NCBI GenBank assembly: GCA_001599595.1
Contig: BCHH01000008.1
Coordinates: forward strand, 316,828 to 380,827
DNA length: 64,000 nucleotides
Direction of reading: 5' to 3'
From: Beverwykella pulmonaria
Taxonomy: Eukaryota > Ascomycota > Dothideomycetes > Pleosporales > Melanommataceae
Positions 1 to 11,443 of the stretch are shown here, piece by piece; position 1 is the stretch's first letter, and the number at the start of each line of letters is the position of its first letter. The notes under the pieces are model-generated. The model was given only the letters and a program-made list of their open reading frames with translations. It was not told the DNA's origin and did not search any database. Position numbers and translations under genes: made by a program.

Positions 1-1217
1 TCAACCCCAGAAGATAGATACGATAGTATTCGTTTGACCTCTTCTAATTTCCCCCTGGGTTACCTAAAGCCCAATGTAGGCGCCACAACCTACCGTCCAC
101 ATATCCACTCTCATAGAATACCTCTCCGTCAGTTCCGTTACCAAGACAGAAAAGCCTTGTACCTTACGCATATACCTACGTAAGAGTAATTGTCTATGGC
201 CACCCTTACTCAAAGAGAGTGCTCCCAGCAAAGCAAACAGTACACTAATCCCTTTCCAAAACATCCCATGGACGGCACCCTCTCCTTCACACACTCATCT
301 CCACACCAGCCTATTTAATGCCGTCTCGAACGACACCACCAAATCCGAAGCACACTGTCTTAATCTGGGGGAACACATAAGAGCCAAGCTAGTAATCACA
401 CGTGTGTGCTCCAGGAAGCCCCATGCTTTAAGTTGACAAATGCGGAGGCATGCTACGTCGTGTTTCAGGTGAGACTTCAGCCCTCCGCTTGCGGATTCAA
501 GCCTGGCTTGGCTCCACCTCGACACCCACGTGCAGGTGAGACCTGCCTGAGTGGTGGTGCCAACGGTGACCCGGCTTGTCTCAGACACTCTGTTACCACG
601 TACGGTGGGCTCACTAGTATGATGCTGGTAGACACTAGTCTCTTGGAATATTCATCGTAAACCGTATTCTCGTTTATTCCCTCTGCTATATACGTGACGA
701 GCTAGCGTACGATGAATCCTGCTCCCCGGTTAGCTATCAGAGAAGAGTCCAGATGTGTCGATGTACTATTGTTGGTAGCAGGAGTGGGTCGGAGAGCGAG
801 AGCGAGAATAGAAGATGCGAGTGTGGAGCATGTATTCTAGGGATTTCTTCAAGTAGCAAGACAATTGACAAGGAAATCGGGGTATTCTATAACTGTGTAT
901 GTTGTCGCACAACATCAGACGCACTAGACTAGGCCTATGGGATATACTACAAAATAGACAAGACGGAAATGAAAAAAAAACATAGATGGTAATATGCGAT
1001 AGACCTGCGGAATACTTCCAGCTACCGTATGAATATATCTAGCCAACAAGTTGGCAATCCAAGGTTTCATGCCATCCAGCCCTCCAAAGAGAAGGGAATT
1101 ACTCCAATGCCGTAGTCACTCCTCATTAAGTCCTGCGTCTTGTGCTACGTGGCCACGTGCAACTTGCGCGAGTTTTTTTCAAGATGCCTTGCTGCGTCGT
1201 CGTCGTCGTCGTCATCA
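1..1217. other. intergenic left edge, no supported gene
   Basis: The short open frames here (for example 295-588 on minus and 406-660 on plus) overlap on opposite strands, show no fungal codon bias and match no family I recognise. A GTC/ATC trinucleotide run at about 1197-1217 lies just past the stop of the neighbouring minus-strand gene and is probably in its 3' untranslated region. Confidence 0.5.
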
Positions 1218-3242
1218 TCATCGCTTCGTACTCGGGTTCCTCAAAGGACCAGGCACTGCACTGGTTCTCTCATATGGACTGTCTTCCATATTCACCCAAT
1301 TCGGGACGCTGCTTCTCCTGCGTGAGTTCTGCCGCGTCACCGTGCTGGCGCGCACTTCTTTCCGTCCACTCACGTTCCCAAAGCCAAGCACTTCAGGGCG
1401 GTCCAAATCAAACGGATCGGATTGCCGTCCAGGCCGTCGCGGCGGAGTTGCAAACATTCTCGTTGTAGGTCGACTAGGTCCTGGCTCGCCGAAGAAGAAG
1501 GATGTGTTGGATGCTCGGGAAGCTGCCCCAGGAGGCGCATTGAAGTTGTAGGCATTTGCAGGTCGAACAGGAGGGTTGGGTGGAAGTGGTTGAGAGGGAA
1601 CCGGTGGCACGTCTGAGGGGTCGAGGAAGGGATTGTCGGCTGCAGCGTAAATAGAAGCAGTGTACGTGGATGAAGCAGGGCGAGGAGGATGGGAGGCAAG
1701 GGCCATCGTTGCGCTCTGTGTCCGTTTGTGAGGATCACGTAGCCATTCAGGTGTGCCGCTGCCGTCGTAGCTCTCGAGCTGGTCCATGATAGAAGCCAAA
1801 GGATCTCTAGATCCTCGGTCTGACATGGTAGCAGGTTTGGGGGCGATGGGCGCACGCTGCTGGTCTCGCAGGCCGTCTAAGAACTCTTTCTGTAGGTTGG
1901 GACTGCTCGTTCCTGAATTCGGGTCCGGGTTGAGGACGAACAGGTTCTTGGGCGGTTCAAGGGTTTCCGAATCAGGATCTGCGAATGGATTGTCGACACC
2001 TTTGCTATTGCGGGCGACGGGGTCATCGACGATGCCGATAAAAGGAGACTTGTTTCCGACGACAAAGCTATCTTGTTTCTTTTGGACTAACGTTTTCGAC
2101 CTCTTCAAACTAGGCATACGACCACCAATGTTGCGGAGTTGTAGTCGCAGTCTTGATGGCGGTTCGCTGGTCGATCGGCTTCGTGCCACATTCGTTTGGG
2201 TGGAGTAGACCGAACTTACACTACTGCGCGCACTTTGGCTTCGGTATGGGTGTTGCGCAGGTCCGGCCTTCTCCTTCTTCAGCTTTGCGAAGAATAGCCC
2301 AATAGCTGCTGGAATGCCTTGTGCTTTGGCTAGGAATCCGGGAGTCCCTTCCTCCTTTTCGCTCATACGCTGCCGCCATCTTTCGAATGACTCCCTTGAC
2401 CTGCGTTTCCGGAGACAGAAGAACAACAGTCCAATGATGAGTATCAGGCCAATCAAGCCACCAAGAACACCTCCCACGATACCACCAATGTTCGCCCCGG
2501 TACTGCTAGCAATAGTAAGGCCAGGACCATCCCCAGACCCTTGGTCAGGCGAGATTATTCCAGCCGACCCTCCAGCAGGGATTCCTGCTTGGGTTGATTG
2601 GGGCTGCCCCGGCCGACCGTTTGATGGTGAATTGATTGACGATGGATCGGATGGTACGGTAGAGGGAGCCGACTGGTCAGGAACAGCATCAACCGAAGAT
2701 GCGACCGGGGCTGCAGGAGCTGACGATATTGGTAATGCGGATGAACTTGAAATGGCAGCTGCGTCAATCGAGTCAGAGCTTGTTGGTGGTAATGTTGTCA
2801 AAGCAGCTGCGGAAATCACAGGGTTCTGGACAGCTGAAGAGACAATCGCTGCCGTCGGGCTAGCAATGACTGGTAGGCCTGGGGTTGGTGCTTGTCCGAC
2901 TGGCGGAGAATTCGCGATAATTGCAAGAGCTGAAGGCTGTGGTGCTGAGGAAGAAACTGGACTATCCGTACCTATCGCGGAGGATGCTGCTGCTGCGGAT
3001 GTGGCCACAACATCGGAAGCTTGTGCCTGGGTCGAGGATGGCGCGAGCTGGAGTGGAGGGGCGTCGGCGGCACTCGATTGTGCTTGCGAGGCCTGGGAAA
3101 CGATTGTAGGAGCGGGGGCTGCTTCAGCAGAAGTCACTTGTGGTGCTGCCGATGTGGCGATGGACGTAGCGGCGGTGCGGGCGCGGGAGCGAGTGCATCG
3201 TCGCCCATTGACCGTCGTCACAGACTCTTGCGGGGTGGCCAT
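1218..3242 (-). CDS. single-pass membrane protein with Ser/Ala/Pro-rich ectodomain
   Basis: One uninterrupted 674-codon frame starting at an ATG (3240-3242). Residues 1-250 are rich in Ser, Ala, Thr and Pro, as in heavily O-glycosylated fungal surface proteins. A Gly-rich hydrophobic segment at about 253-276 ends in the basic stop-transfer run CLRKRRSR. The remaining roughly 400 residues are hydrophilic, with many Ser/Pro stretches and dibasic motifs, and should be cytosolic. No N-terminal signal peptide is visible (the start is MATPQESV), so insertion is probably by the membrane span itself, N-terminus outside. The layout resembles Mid2/Wsc-type wall sensors, but no WSC Cys pattern is present and I cannot assign a family. 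It is divergent from the gene starting at 4307. The long plus-strand frame at 2314-3261 is its antisense shadow. Confidence 0.85.
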   Translation of the reverse strand: MATPQESVTTVNGRRCTRSRARTAATSIATSAAPQVTSAEAAPAPTIVSQASQAQSSAADAPPLQLAPSSTQAQASDVVATSAAAASSAIGTDSPVSSSAPQPSALAIIANSPPVGQAPTPGLPVIASPTAAIVSSAVQNPVISAAALTTLPPTSSDSIDAAAISSSSALPISSAPAAPVASSVDAVPDQSAPSTVPSDPSSINSPSNGRPGQPQSTQAGIPAGGSAGIISPDQGSGDGPGLTIASSTGANIGGIVGGVLGGLIGLILIIGLLFFCLRKRRSRESFERWRQRMSEKEEGTPGFLAKAQGIPAAIGLFFAKLKKEKAGPAQHPYRSQSARSSVSSVYSTQTNVARSRSTSEPPSRLRLQLRNIGGRMPSLKRSKTLVQKKQDSFVVGNKSPFIGIVDDPVARNSKGVDNPFADPDSETLEPPKNLFVLNPDPNSGTSSPNLQKEFLDGLRDQQRAPIAPKPATMSDRGSRDPLASIMDQLESYDGSGTPEWLRDPHKRTQSATMALASHPPRPASSTYTASIYAAADNPFLDPSDVPPVPSQPLPPNPPVRPANAYNFNAPPGAASRASNTSFFFGEPGPSRPTTRMFATPPRRPGRQSDPFDLDRPEVLGFGNVSGRKEVRASTVTRQNSRRRSSVPNWVNMEDSPYERTSAVPGPLRNPSTKR

Positions 3243-4306
3243 ACAGAAGACGGATTCATGAAAGGAAACGCCAACTAGGGCTCAACAGAAGAGACGAAGA
3301 GAAGAGAAGCAAGGCGCCGCGGGCGCTTTGAGCATATTAGAAGGTTGGAGATGAAGTTGCTGCAGAAGGTCAATGGAAAAACTGGAGTCACAAAGCGAGA
3401 TGTTAGCGGCGGTTCGAGGAGAGGCCGGATGGCTGTCAACCGTTGGCATAAGATGGTGGGATGGAAAGGGTGCTGAAACAGCAGCAGCCTCAGGTGCCGC
3501 TTTGGGCAGCGATTCCGACACACATGAAGCGCGGTAGGCCTCGCAAACGCTGGCAGACAGCGGCATGGTTGTCTCAGCCCAGAGAAATGATGTCGGATGG
3601 GATATGCTTGTGGGCGACGCGAGAGGGCTCGCGGTGGCCGAGTCGCGACAGAGTTGAAGAGAGAGAGTTTGCAGGGCGTTGCACAGGATAGAGTAGGACG
3701 GCGTGTACGTTATGTGATTGCACGCATTCAACAGAGCAACGGACGGGGCAGGAGATACCAAATGGTGGTGCAGACGAGGTCTTGGTGGTGGGAGGTTAGC
3801 ATGGTGGATTTTGAGGCATGATGTTTGAGTCCTGATATGGTGAAGGATGTGTGATGGGAGGCGAGATGTGAGGCTGGTGGTGTCTTCCAAGCATGCCAAG
3901 ATCGCCGAGGCGGGAAGGAGGGGCAGGCACGTGATCTACCCATTGCTCGCCTGCAGGTGTCAGTCCGGCAGCCGAGCGCCCCTGGATGATGGCTTGCTGG
4001 ACATTCAGGAACGCGGCAAGGAGCCGTCGTGCCAAACCGCTCGCCCGCCAAACGGCCCAATGCCTTGGTTTCTGTTGTCCTGAGTCTTCTGATGCAAGTC
4101 AGATAGAGCAGAAGACGGCATGGCTAGCAGGAAATGCAGCGTGGGTGGAGTTGGGTGGAACATGCGTGAGGCACAGACGAAAGTGGACCAGCTCCGCTTC
4201 ACACCTTGAACGTCGACAGCCTCCATACCTCCATCTATCCCACCTCCGTCCCTGCCCGCTCTCTCACCATTGACGGGCCACTCAAGTCGTATGCGCCTCG
4301 CCAGCC
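3243..4306. promoter_or_regulatory. shared divergent intergenic region
   Basis: About 1.06 kb separates the starts of the minus-strand membrane protein (3242) and the plus-strand gene at 4307, so it must hold both promoters. Open frames inside it (for example 3282-3899 minus) have no start context or family match. No individual element can be assigned. Confidence 0.5.
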
Positions 4307-6588
4307 ATGTTCAGCTTCAGCGGTGAGTTCTCAGCGTTGCTTCAGCTTGTCGTCGTCGCTCGTCGTTCGTCCTCTCCACGCATCGTTGCGTTCTGGTCCA
4401 GTCTCGAAATTCGAGAATTCGAGAGTCAAGACACAATTCACTCCACACGGCAACGCTACCCACGCACAGCTAGAGTACTCACATACCCGACCTCCCCCCT
4501 TTGCTCGCTTACAGCCATGCCCAATCCACGCATCGTCATATGTTTTGCGTCGGATCCTCTTGTTTCGTACCGCCGTTCCATCCAGCCCTACCATACACGT
4601 TTCGTCAAAGGTGTACCGTGCACTAGCATTATCAGTCGCTAATATAGGTTTCCCCATGCAGGCGGCCTTCTTGCGGGCCAGCACGACTCCAAAAAAGAGA
4701 GGCCACCCCCATCACGGCCAGTCCCCGTAACCTTTCCTTGTCTTACACCACCTGCGCCGTCGCTGCCAAACCCCCCACCTACCTGGTCCGAGGGCCCTCT
4801 TCCAGGGATTTCCGCGCACTTCGTCAGTCTCAAAAAGCCTTCTGATGTCACCTTGGACACCCTGACGTTGCTCAATATATCCTTTGAACCCGAGTGCGAC
4901 TTCGAAACACTGCTGTCCTCTCTGTCAAACGACGCGCAATCACACCTACCCCCCAAGTCTTGGCTAGTGACACCAGATGAAAGCAAACCAGAAACATCAC
5001 CCCCCCTAGATCCTTCCATCAAACTTCTCAGCAACGGCAAGCGGGTCCCTGACCGCAATGAGTTCTACGTTCGTGCCAAGGAGCTATACTTCAAGAATGA
5101 ATCTGCCTTCTCGAACCTCACCCGTAAAGCTGGCGGGGGGCAAGTTCCTCTGCGGCTCGCCCACTTTCGAAAATTCTGGGAAGGGCTCGACAATATGGCG
5201 TACTACTGGGACACCTCGCTCGACGAGTATCTTCCACCGAAAGCAGAGCACATTAATGAAGTCGATGATCCAGCTCCAAACTCACTACCAGTCACAACTA
5301 ACGGTAAAGCTCAAGACATTAATGCCGAAGCCGAGCTTGTTTCTAAACTTGGGACTGCATCTAAGTCTGGATCTTCGAACGCAGAGGAGCCTCGCAAGAA
5401 AGCGAAAACGGAAGCGGTGAGTAATGAAACAATCGCCCTACCCATAAATTCATTGGGTTTTGGTAGTGGTACGCCAAATTCAAGTCGGCCCGCATTCATC
5501 TCGTCGAGCCAAGACCTTCCCACTAGGACTACTCCACCAAAGGTCCCTTGGGCTATCAACATGGAACCTCGATCACAAAAGTCAGTAGATCTGTCCAAAG
5601 GATCATACCGAGGCTATCGTATTGGCAATGGCGCCGAAATGCCCGATCAGTACCGGCTCGAGTGCGTACGGGGTTTCTTGGAACCTATCGCTTGGGCATT
5701 CGGGGTCACTTTCGCACCACACCGCCGTCCGCCGGTCTTATTGCTTGAACATGTGAGGTTTCCTGTGCGTATGAATAATGTTGCATGGCGAGGACCTGCC
5801 GACAGAATGCGGGCACGCCAAGGATGGATGGAGGGGCCTGTATTGGGAGTACAGTGTCGCTCTGACACCAACTTCGGTTCATCTGGTAATCTTGAAGCTG
5901 AGTCTATTCTCGATGTGGTCCGAGAGCTTGGGGGAATGCTCTTGCTGGCCCAAGAACGAGCAAGAGAAGGCAAGACCGAGAAAAGATCCGGAGAAGGGAA
6001 GTGGTGGACTACCAAACATCGCTGGGGAGGAGGGCCTGGTGGTGAAGTGGGTGAAGCAATGGGTGCCAGCGACATGCTACCACAAGACGCTGCACCCAAA
6101 GCAGAAGAGAAATCCGCCAGACCAAGACTAGGATCAAACTTAAGAGATAGACGAAGAGCAACACCTGCAGAGATATGGAAGGTTTTGAGGCCTGGAAATC
6201 CACTCTGGGACCCCAAAATTGTCTACGAGGCGATAGGCAAAGACCAAAGCGTTGAGTGGGATGATGTAAGCGATTGTCTACCATGAAAGCCGCCATTAGC
6301 TAACACGTGCAACAGATTTTCATGGTGTCATCACTCAACCACCATATCAGTGTGCTAAAGCTGCGTGTACACCCGCTCTATGTTCGATATCTCACAGAAG
6401 GCATACTTCCAGAGGGGACGCCTCCAGATCCGCATTGGTGCTCTCCTAAACTACAACGAACACGTTGGTTCGATCTATTTGATATTGAAGACCGGACGGA
6501 GGCGATGCGAGGCATTTGGGGCATCATGTCCTACCTTATGCGATCACAAGAGAAGGAGAGGGCCGATGTGTCGATGAAGGAGAGTTGA
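4307..6588 (+). CDS. conserved hypothetical protein, three exons
   Basis: Model: exons 4307-4322, 4662-6265 and 6316-6588, giving 630 residues. The first exon is only 16 nt (encoding MFSFS plus one base), followed by a 339-nt GT-AG intron; the second intron is 50 nt. The junctions read MFSFSG-GLLAGQ and VEWDD-IFMVSS, and all phases close. I recognise no named domain. Visible features: a Pro-rich N-terminus; a hydrophilic, Lys-rich middle around a KKAKTE stretch that could be a nuclear localisation signal; and a C-terminal half with many conserved-looking aromatic and charged residues (WAFGVTFAPHRRPP, WWTTKHRWGGG). The gene ends in a compact segment containing RVHPLYVRYLTEG. It looks like a single-copy Pezizomycotina protein of unknown function. 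The second exon is open well upstream of the first in-frame ATG, so the short leader exon is needed for a normal start. Confidence 0.8.
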
Positions 6589-7998
6589 GCTCGGCATGAT
6601 TAACATTCTTATATGGTGCGCTACGCATTCCGGGGGTCTTTGCCAGAATCCCTGGAATTTCATCCCCCAGTTGTAAAGTGTCCAACGTCCTCGTCTACAT
6701 GCGTTACACGGCTAGTACCTGCATGATAGAGGACCATCATTCAACCCAGGTAAAGGGCGCTCTGAATTACACATAGAGCATGGATATTTCCTTGACTTGC
6801 AACCGAACAAAATTGGTTGGCCCTCGAATTCATCAAAGTTTTACAGCGTAGCCTTGCGAGCGCGACATGCTAACGTTTAAAGAAAAGTATGCATCTATGC
6901 GTTTCAGCCACTGGGTCGTGCGAAAGATATCCAGCCTTTACTCAGAATAATCTATTACGTCTCCTTTCCCTTGTGCGAGTATGTTGTATCATATTGCCAT
7001 TGGACACTAACGATGGATCCGACAACCCCACGACATGATTGGCAAGCACCGCACCAATTAAATGTCACATTGGGCTTTGCATCACTAGTCGTAGGGGCTC
7101 GGTTGCTCCAACATTCTAGCTTTTTAGTCCTTCCATCATTAAGACCGATCGTCAATGTTGAGAAGTTGCTGCGCCCTTCCCGTGCTCTTTGTCCATAGGA
7201 CGCAGATTGCGAGCAACTCCATAGGTGTAACCTATCCGTGAATTGTGAATGGCCGTAGACGTACTTAGCACTAGTCTCAGGTGAGTACCAACAAATCCTG
7301 TGACTCTTCACTGTGGCTCAAATATCCTTCAGGAACTCCAGGATTCGGTGTGCTTATGCGGCGCGTACAAATTATGTTTCTCAATCGTGGCAATCCAGAC
7401 TCTCGAGTCTGATCTCTGAAAACTAGAGAAACTCGAGGAAACGGTCATTCAATCACCGGTAACCGCAACGTGTGGTGCCAGCATTCGAAGAATTCTTGTG
7501 CGCAACTTATCAAATGAATGACGGAGAAGACCAGACCTGAGTTAACGCAGGTACCTTCATTTTTAGGCACAATGCACCACGTGCTGACTAACAGACTTGC
7601 TCCGCATATCGATTGCCCTGGTACTCTGATACTGCCCGTAGAGCAGAACCGTGAACCAAGTTTCGAGAACAGCTCGAAATACCCAAGTGGCTCTTCGTTA
7701 TCTCCCCAGTGTCGACGTCGTGGCTCTCAGCCTCGTCTTCTAAAAGCACATATAATAGCGTTATTGCGATTGCGGGATTTAGATAATGCATCTATTTTTG
7801 ATATATAGTAGATAATAACAGCTATTGTAAAGTCTTTTATTAATCACATCCGCGTCTGAACCATACTAAGGTACTCTACTCTCCGTGTACTGCCTTCCCA
7901 CTAATCTACTAGTCCTCATCCCCATAAATTATTGCCACAACCTCCTCATCCTCTTGACTCCAGCCATTATAATCTCACACGACATTTCATTCATATCC
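6589..7998. other. intergenic, no supported gene
   Basis: About 1.4 kb. Short frames on both strands (6955-7311 minus, 7518-7808 plus) have no biased codon use and no recognisable motif. It includes the 3' region of the preceding gene and the upstream region of the decayed cupin gene. Confidence 0.5.
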
Positions 7999-8805
7999 AT
8001 GCTATCACTTCTTCTCTTCCTCATCCAATTCCTCCCCCTTACCCTCGCCGTCGGCGAAGCCATCAACCCAGCCATAAACGCCGATATAAAACTCGACGTC
8101 ACAAACATCGATCGCCACACCACCCTGTCCGACGATAAATTTTGGAATTTGAACTCCAACGCCGAACGGTCACATTCATTCACCTCGGCTCCGTCATCAA
8201 CGCAAACGCCGCCACCTCCCCAGCATTAACAGGAGTTTGCATGAGGATTACGATGCTGAATCTAGGACCACTTGCTATTCTGCCGCCGCATACATATCCC
8301 AGAGCCACGAATTGATGGTTACGATAACGGGTAATACCACAAGTTGGATGGGTGAGGAGAATGAGATCGGGACTATACAATGCAGAATAACGGTATGGCT
8401 ACTTCCCTTCGACCTATCACTCTCTTTCTGTATCCTTATCCAACTCATGTTTCTTCTATCTGATCCTCCACTCTTCCCTTTTTATCCTATCCTTCTCTAT
8501 CCTATCCTTCTCTATCCTATCCTTCTCTATCCTATCCTTCTCTATCCTATCCTTCTCTATCCTATCCTTCACTAAGCCCTCTATCTCTCCCATCCCTCCA
8601 CTTCCTAACTCCATCTCTAGGCTGCGAAAACGCCCAACTAGCCAACGCAATCAACAGAGAAAGACACCGGAATATTCAACTACTTGAACATTCTCTACCA
8701 ACCAACTCCCGCAAGTCATGATCCGCGCTGCCTTCGGGCGATCCTAACCTCGACGTCGAGAATTTAGGGAAAAGGAACCGGTTAAAGGCACAGGGAGTGT
8801 AATGG
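7999..8805 (+). pseudogene. decayed secreted cupin (germin/spherulin-like)
   Basis: The start is intact: an ATG followed by a signal peptide (MLSLLLFLIQFLPLTLA) and the block DIKLDVTNIDRHTTLSDDKFW. The reading then shifts frame near 8170-8181 into VINANAA..LTGVCMRITMLNLGP..ILPPHTYPRATN, the first cupin motif, meets a stop at 8313-8315, and continues in a third frame as LMVTITGNTTSWM. A segment of about 20-25 codons expected before the second motif appears deleted. An intron (8393-8620) would join MQNNG to CENAQLANAIN. After it the remnants NYLNILYQ, IRAAFG and DPNLDVENLG lie in successive different frames. Cupins of this type bind a metal through His/Glu residues in the two motifs, and part of that site is lost. 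At least four frame disruptions make a functional product very unlikely. Confidence 0.8.
8483..8572 (+). repeat. 15-bp minisatellite, six copies
   Basis: Six tandem copies of TATCCTATCCTTCTC; the last copy differs by one base. It is pyrimidine-only apart from the A, and lies entirely inside the inferred intron (8393-8620) of the decayed cupin gene. It makes a long but meaningless open frame repeating LYPIL. Confidence 0.95.
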
Positions 8806-11443
8806 GGAGTGTAAGAAACGGTGTGGGTTGTGAGTAGTGGGTAGAGTTGATGAGTTCATGCGTCGGCTTTTTGGATCTTGATTGCTGGTGGCGAGAGAAT
8901 TACCCACTCACTCTTTTTGTACAAGTAAAAGTAGGAAAACTAAAGATGGGAGTGCCCATGCAAACACCGCAATACAAATATCGTTCTCTTCCATCCTACT
9001 CTGTAGCCCACACTATATGATTCGGTCGTGTGCAGTTCTGATTCCTCTTACCCCTGACTCAACTTGCAGATCCCTTCTCATTCTCAATTTCTCGATAGAA
9101 ACTCAAGGAAAGCTTTAAACACCATTGCAGGCCAAATTGAGATTATGTTTATGTTCCTTAATGCTGCATACTAAGTAATGCTGCGTATTTACCTGACTGA
9201 AATACGTCCTTATCAGCGCACGTGACTAGAGCGCCTTCTTTTTGCGCCCGTGGTAACTTTAATCGAATGTTACCACGCACTCCGCAAGTATGCTTTATTG
9301 ATCTGCTCCTCGCACACTGGCTTCTACCTGATAGCATTTCAAAATGCCAACTTTATCTCATCAACAAGATTGGAGAAGTTGATGGCGCGCAACACTTATT
9401 GACGAGTACGAAAGTGCAAAACCAAGAGACCAAGAGACCAAGAGGCCAAGAGGCCAAGAGGCCAAGAGACTGAGGCGATGGAAGAGCAAGGAAGAGCAAG
9501 GGCCCATAAACGACCAAATGATTCCTTGAAAGAGGCATTTTACCAAACATTTTTACAACTTCATGGAAAAACGGGGAACATTGTTAAGTCAAAGACAGAG
9601 GGCTTGACAAGAATACCATCATTTGCAAAATCTGACGATTCGGGAGTCTTGTGCTGACAGGATGCGAAAGCGTAGGGCCAATAGGTCAGCGCCGTGGCCG
9701 GACTCTGACATTGTCACTCGGGTCCCCGAAGCAGTCATTGCGTGATGAATACGATCATGGCGAATATGCCGCAAACCTTTCCTTTCGGTGAGACGAATTG
9801 AGGATCAGCCAGAACGCATGTGTATCGTAGACATGTATGATAACAAGAGAGAGGAGAAGCTGGAGATGGCTTTTGGATGCTTGAGATTGACTTGCCACGT
9901 GTCGAACAGTGCTCTGAGGAGGCGAAGCTGGACGGGATGCAATATGTATGGGACACGAGCGTCGTTCAAATGACCATAGTGTCGGGATGAATTTAGCGAC
10001 TAGCTGTCGCCTGTCTTAGCTGTTCTGAGTGCGAGCTTGAGACAGTTTGAACATCGAGTAATTATGCATTTGTTTCGTTCAGGACAGAACACCAGCTGTG
10101 ACTGCAGGGAAAAGAAAGGCTGAGATGCAGCGGAAGATAGACCCCGCCATCTCCTTACCCCATTCTCTGTACTAAATGTTTTGACAGGTCGTACAATGTG
10201 ACTTTTGCCGGGTACCTGCGCAGGATCAGTCTCGTCATCACGATATCCTATCGCCAGGCCCAGGCCCCGTTTACGACATTGACCATATGTCGAGCCGAGG
10301 GTCGCATTTTCTGACTGTCATGTTACCTAGAGATGGAAGCCTTGCCATGTTGGACGTTGAGCTCGCCGGCGGGAGGTCGCCGTCGGCACCATCAGGGTCT
10401 TAAATGGACGGCTATTTTTGTTTTGCAACCGCAGCACAGCCACACAGCACACGACTGCGCATGCCTCACCGTCCACTGGCTGCCAGTGCATCGCAGCCGC
10501 CGTAAGTCCTGCAGCCCGTTGCTAAAAGAGACGGCCGTCAGCACCGTCGCGAGCGCACTCGAGACATGTTGAGCGTCTTGGAGGTTAGGATGCCGAGTCT
10601 TGACTGTGGAAGAGTTGAGTCTCGATGAAATCGTTGGGAGATGAAAGGCATCGAGAAAGACGCAAAACATGGGCGTTGGGACGGCGGCCTTGGCTCCTAG
10701 ACGCAGCCACGGTTGCCACGGGCCCTGGGGCGTGCTAAAGCTCAGTCCCTCTTGGCCTGATAGGTCTGCGCCGCCAATTCTGCAGAGCGTCGCATCCTCA
10801 GCTGTGTGGGCGACCGCTGGATGGCAACGAGGCGCATGTCTCGTGCCGGCTTTGCAGGCCTGTAGAGCGCTGGAGATAAAATACCTGGCGCGCTCCCCGC
10901 TCACATGCAAAAGAATCTCTTCTGGACATTTGCTGTTCTTTATCGAACATCTTCATCAACGATTCTTCCCAAATAACGGCGCGGCGCGATCGCTTTCCGG
11001 TTTAGGCACGCCTCCGTTTCCCCTGCCATTCCCGCCCGTTCCATCCTGCCAAGCCTAAGTGGGTTTCAAGCGCCGAACCCCAAACCTATTCCTCTCCTCA
11101 TCACCACCTTCTCCTCTTACTCACCTCCAGCGGCGCTCTTGTCGTTTGTCCCTCGTTTCATCTTCGCTTTTACCACCGCCAGCACCTCCCTTGGCTGTTT
11201 CTTCTGCGAGTCCGCTCTTCCTTGCTCGCACCCCCCATTCCACGACTTCAACGTTCCTCACGGCACGAGAAAGGTTGATCCTGCGGCCCTACTCGGTTTA
11301 ATTCATCTAGTTCTCTCCTTTATCAACCACTATCGTTTCCTCGAACCCCCCATCGCGGCCCCGACACACGACTGCCGTCTCCAGCAGTCGACCGTTTACG
11401 ACCGTACGGGGAATTCGCCCCTGGGCGAGCACATCATCCCATC
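8806..11443. other. intergenic, 2.6 kb
   Basis: No convincing gene. Overlapping frames at 10333-10572 plus, 10392-10910 minus and 10669-11058 plus conflict with each other and have no family match. A small tandem repeat lies at 9421-9468. The last 400 bases before the downstream gene are pyrimidine-rich (about 11080-11230), typical of fungal promoters and 5' leaders. Confidence 0.5.
9421..9468 (+). repeat. 8-bp tandem repeat, six copies
   Basis: Three copies of ACCAAGAG are followed by three of GCCAAGAG, in intergenic sequence. The single A/G variant split between the two halves suggests block expansion. No coding or regulatory role is evident. Confidence 0.9.

Noticed and set aside
2314..3261. 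315-codon plus-strand frame
   Set aside because: Lies entirely antisense to the membrane-protein gene 1218-3242 and results from its Ser/Ala/Pro codon composition.
8483..8572. Short regular repeats considered as a CRISPR array
   Set aside because: Units are contiguous 15-mers without spacers, in a eukaryotic genome.
8237..8575. 112-codon frame with LYPIL repeats
   Set aside because: The repeat part is an artefact of the 15-bp minisatellite, and the first part is one displaced piece of the cupin relic.
10392..10910. 172-codon minus-strand frame
   Set aside because: Conflicts with frames on the other strand and has no recognisable domain or splice partners.
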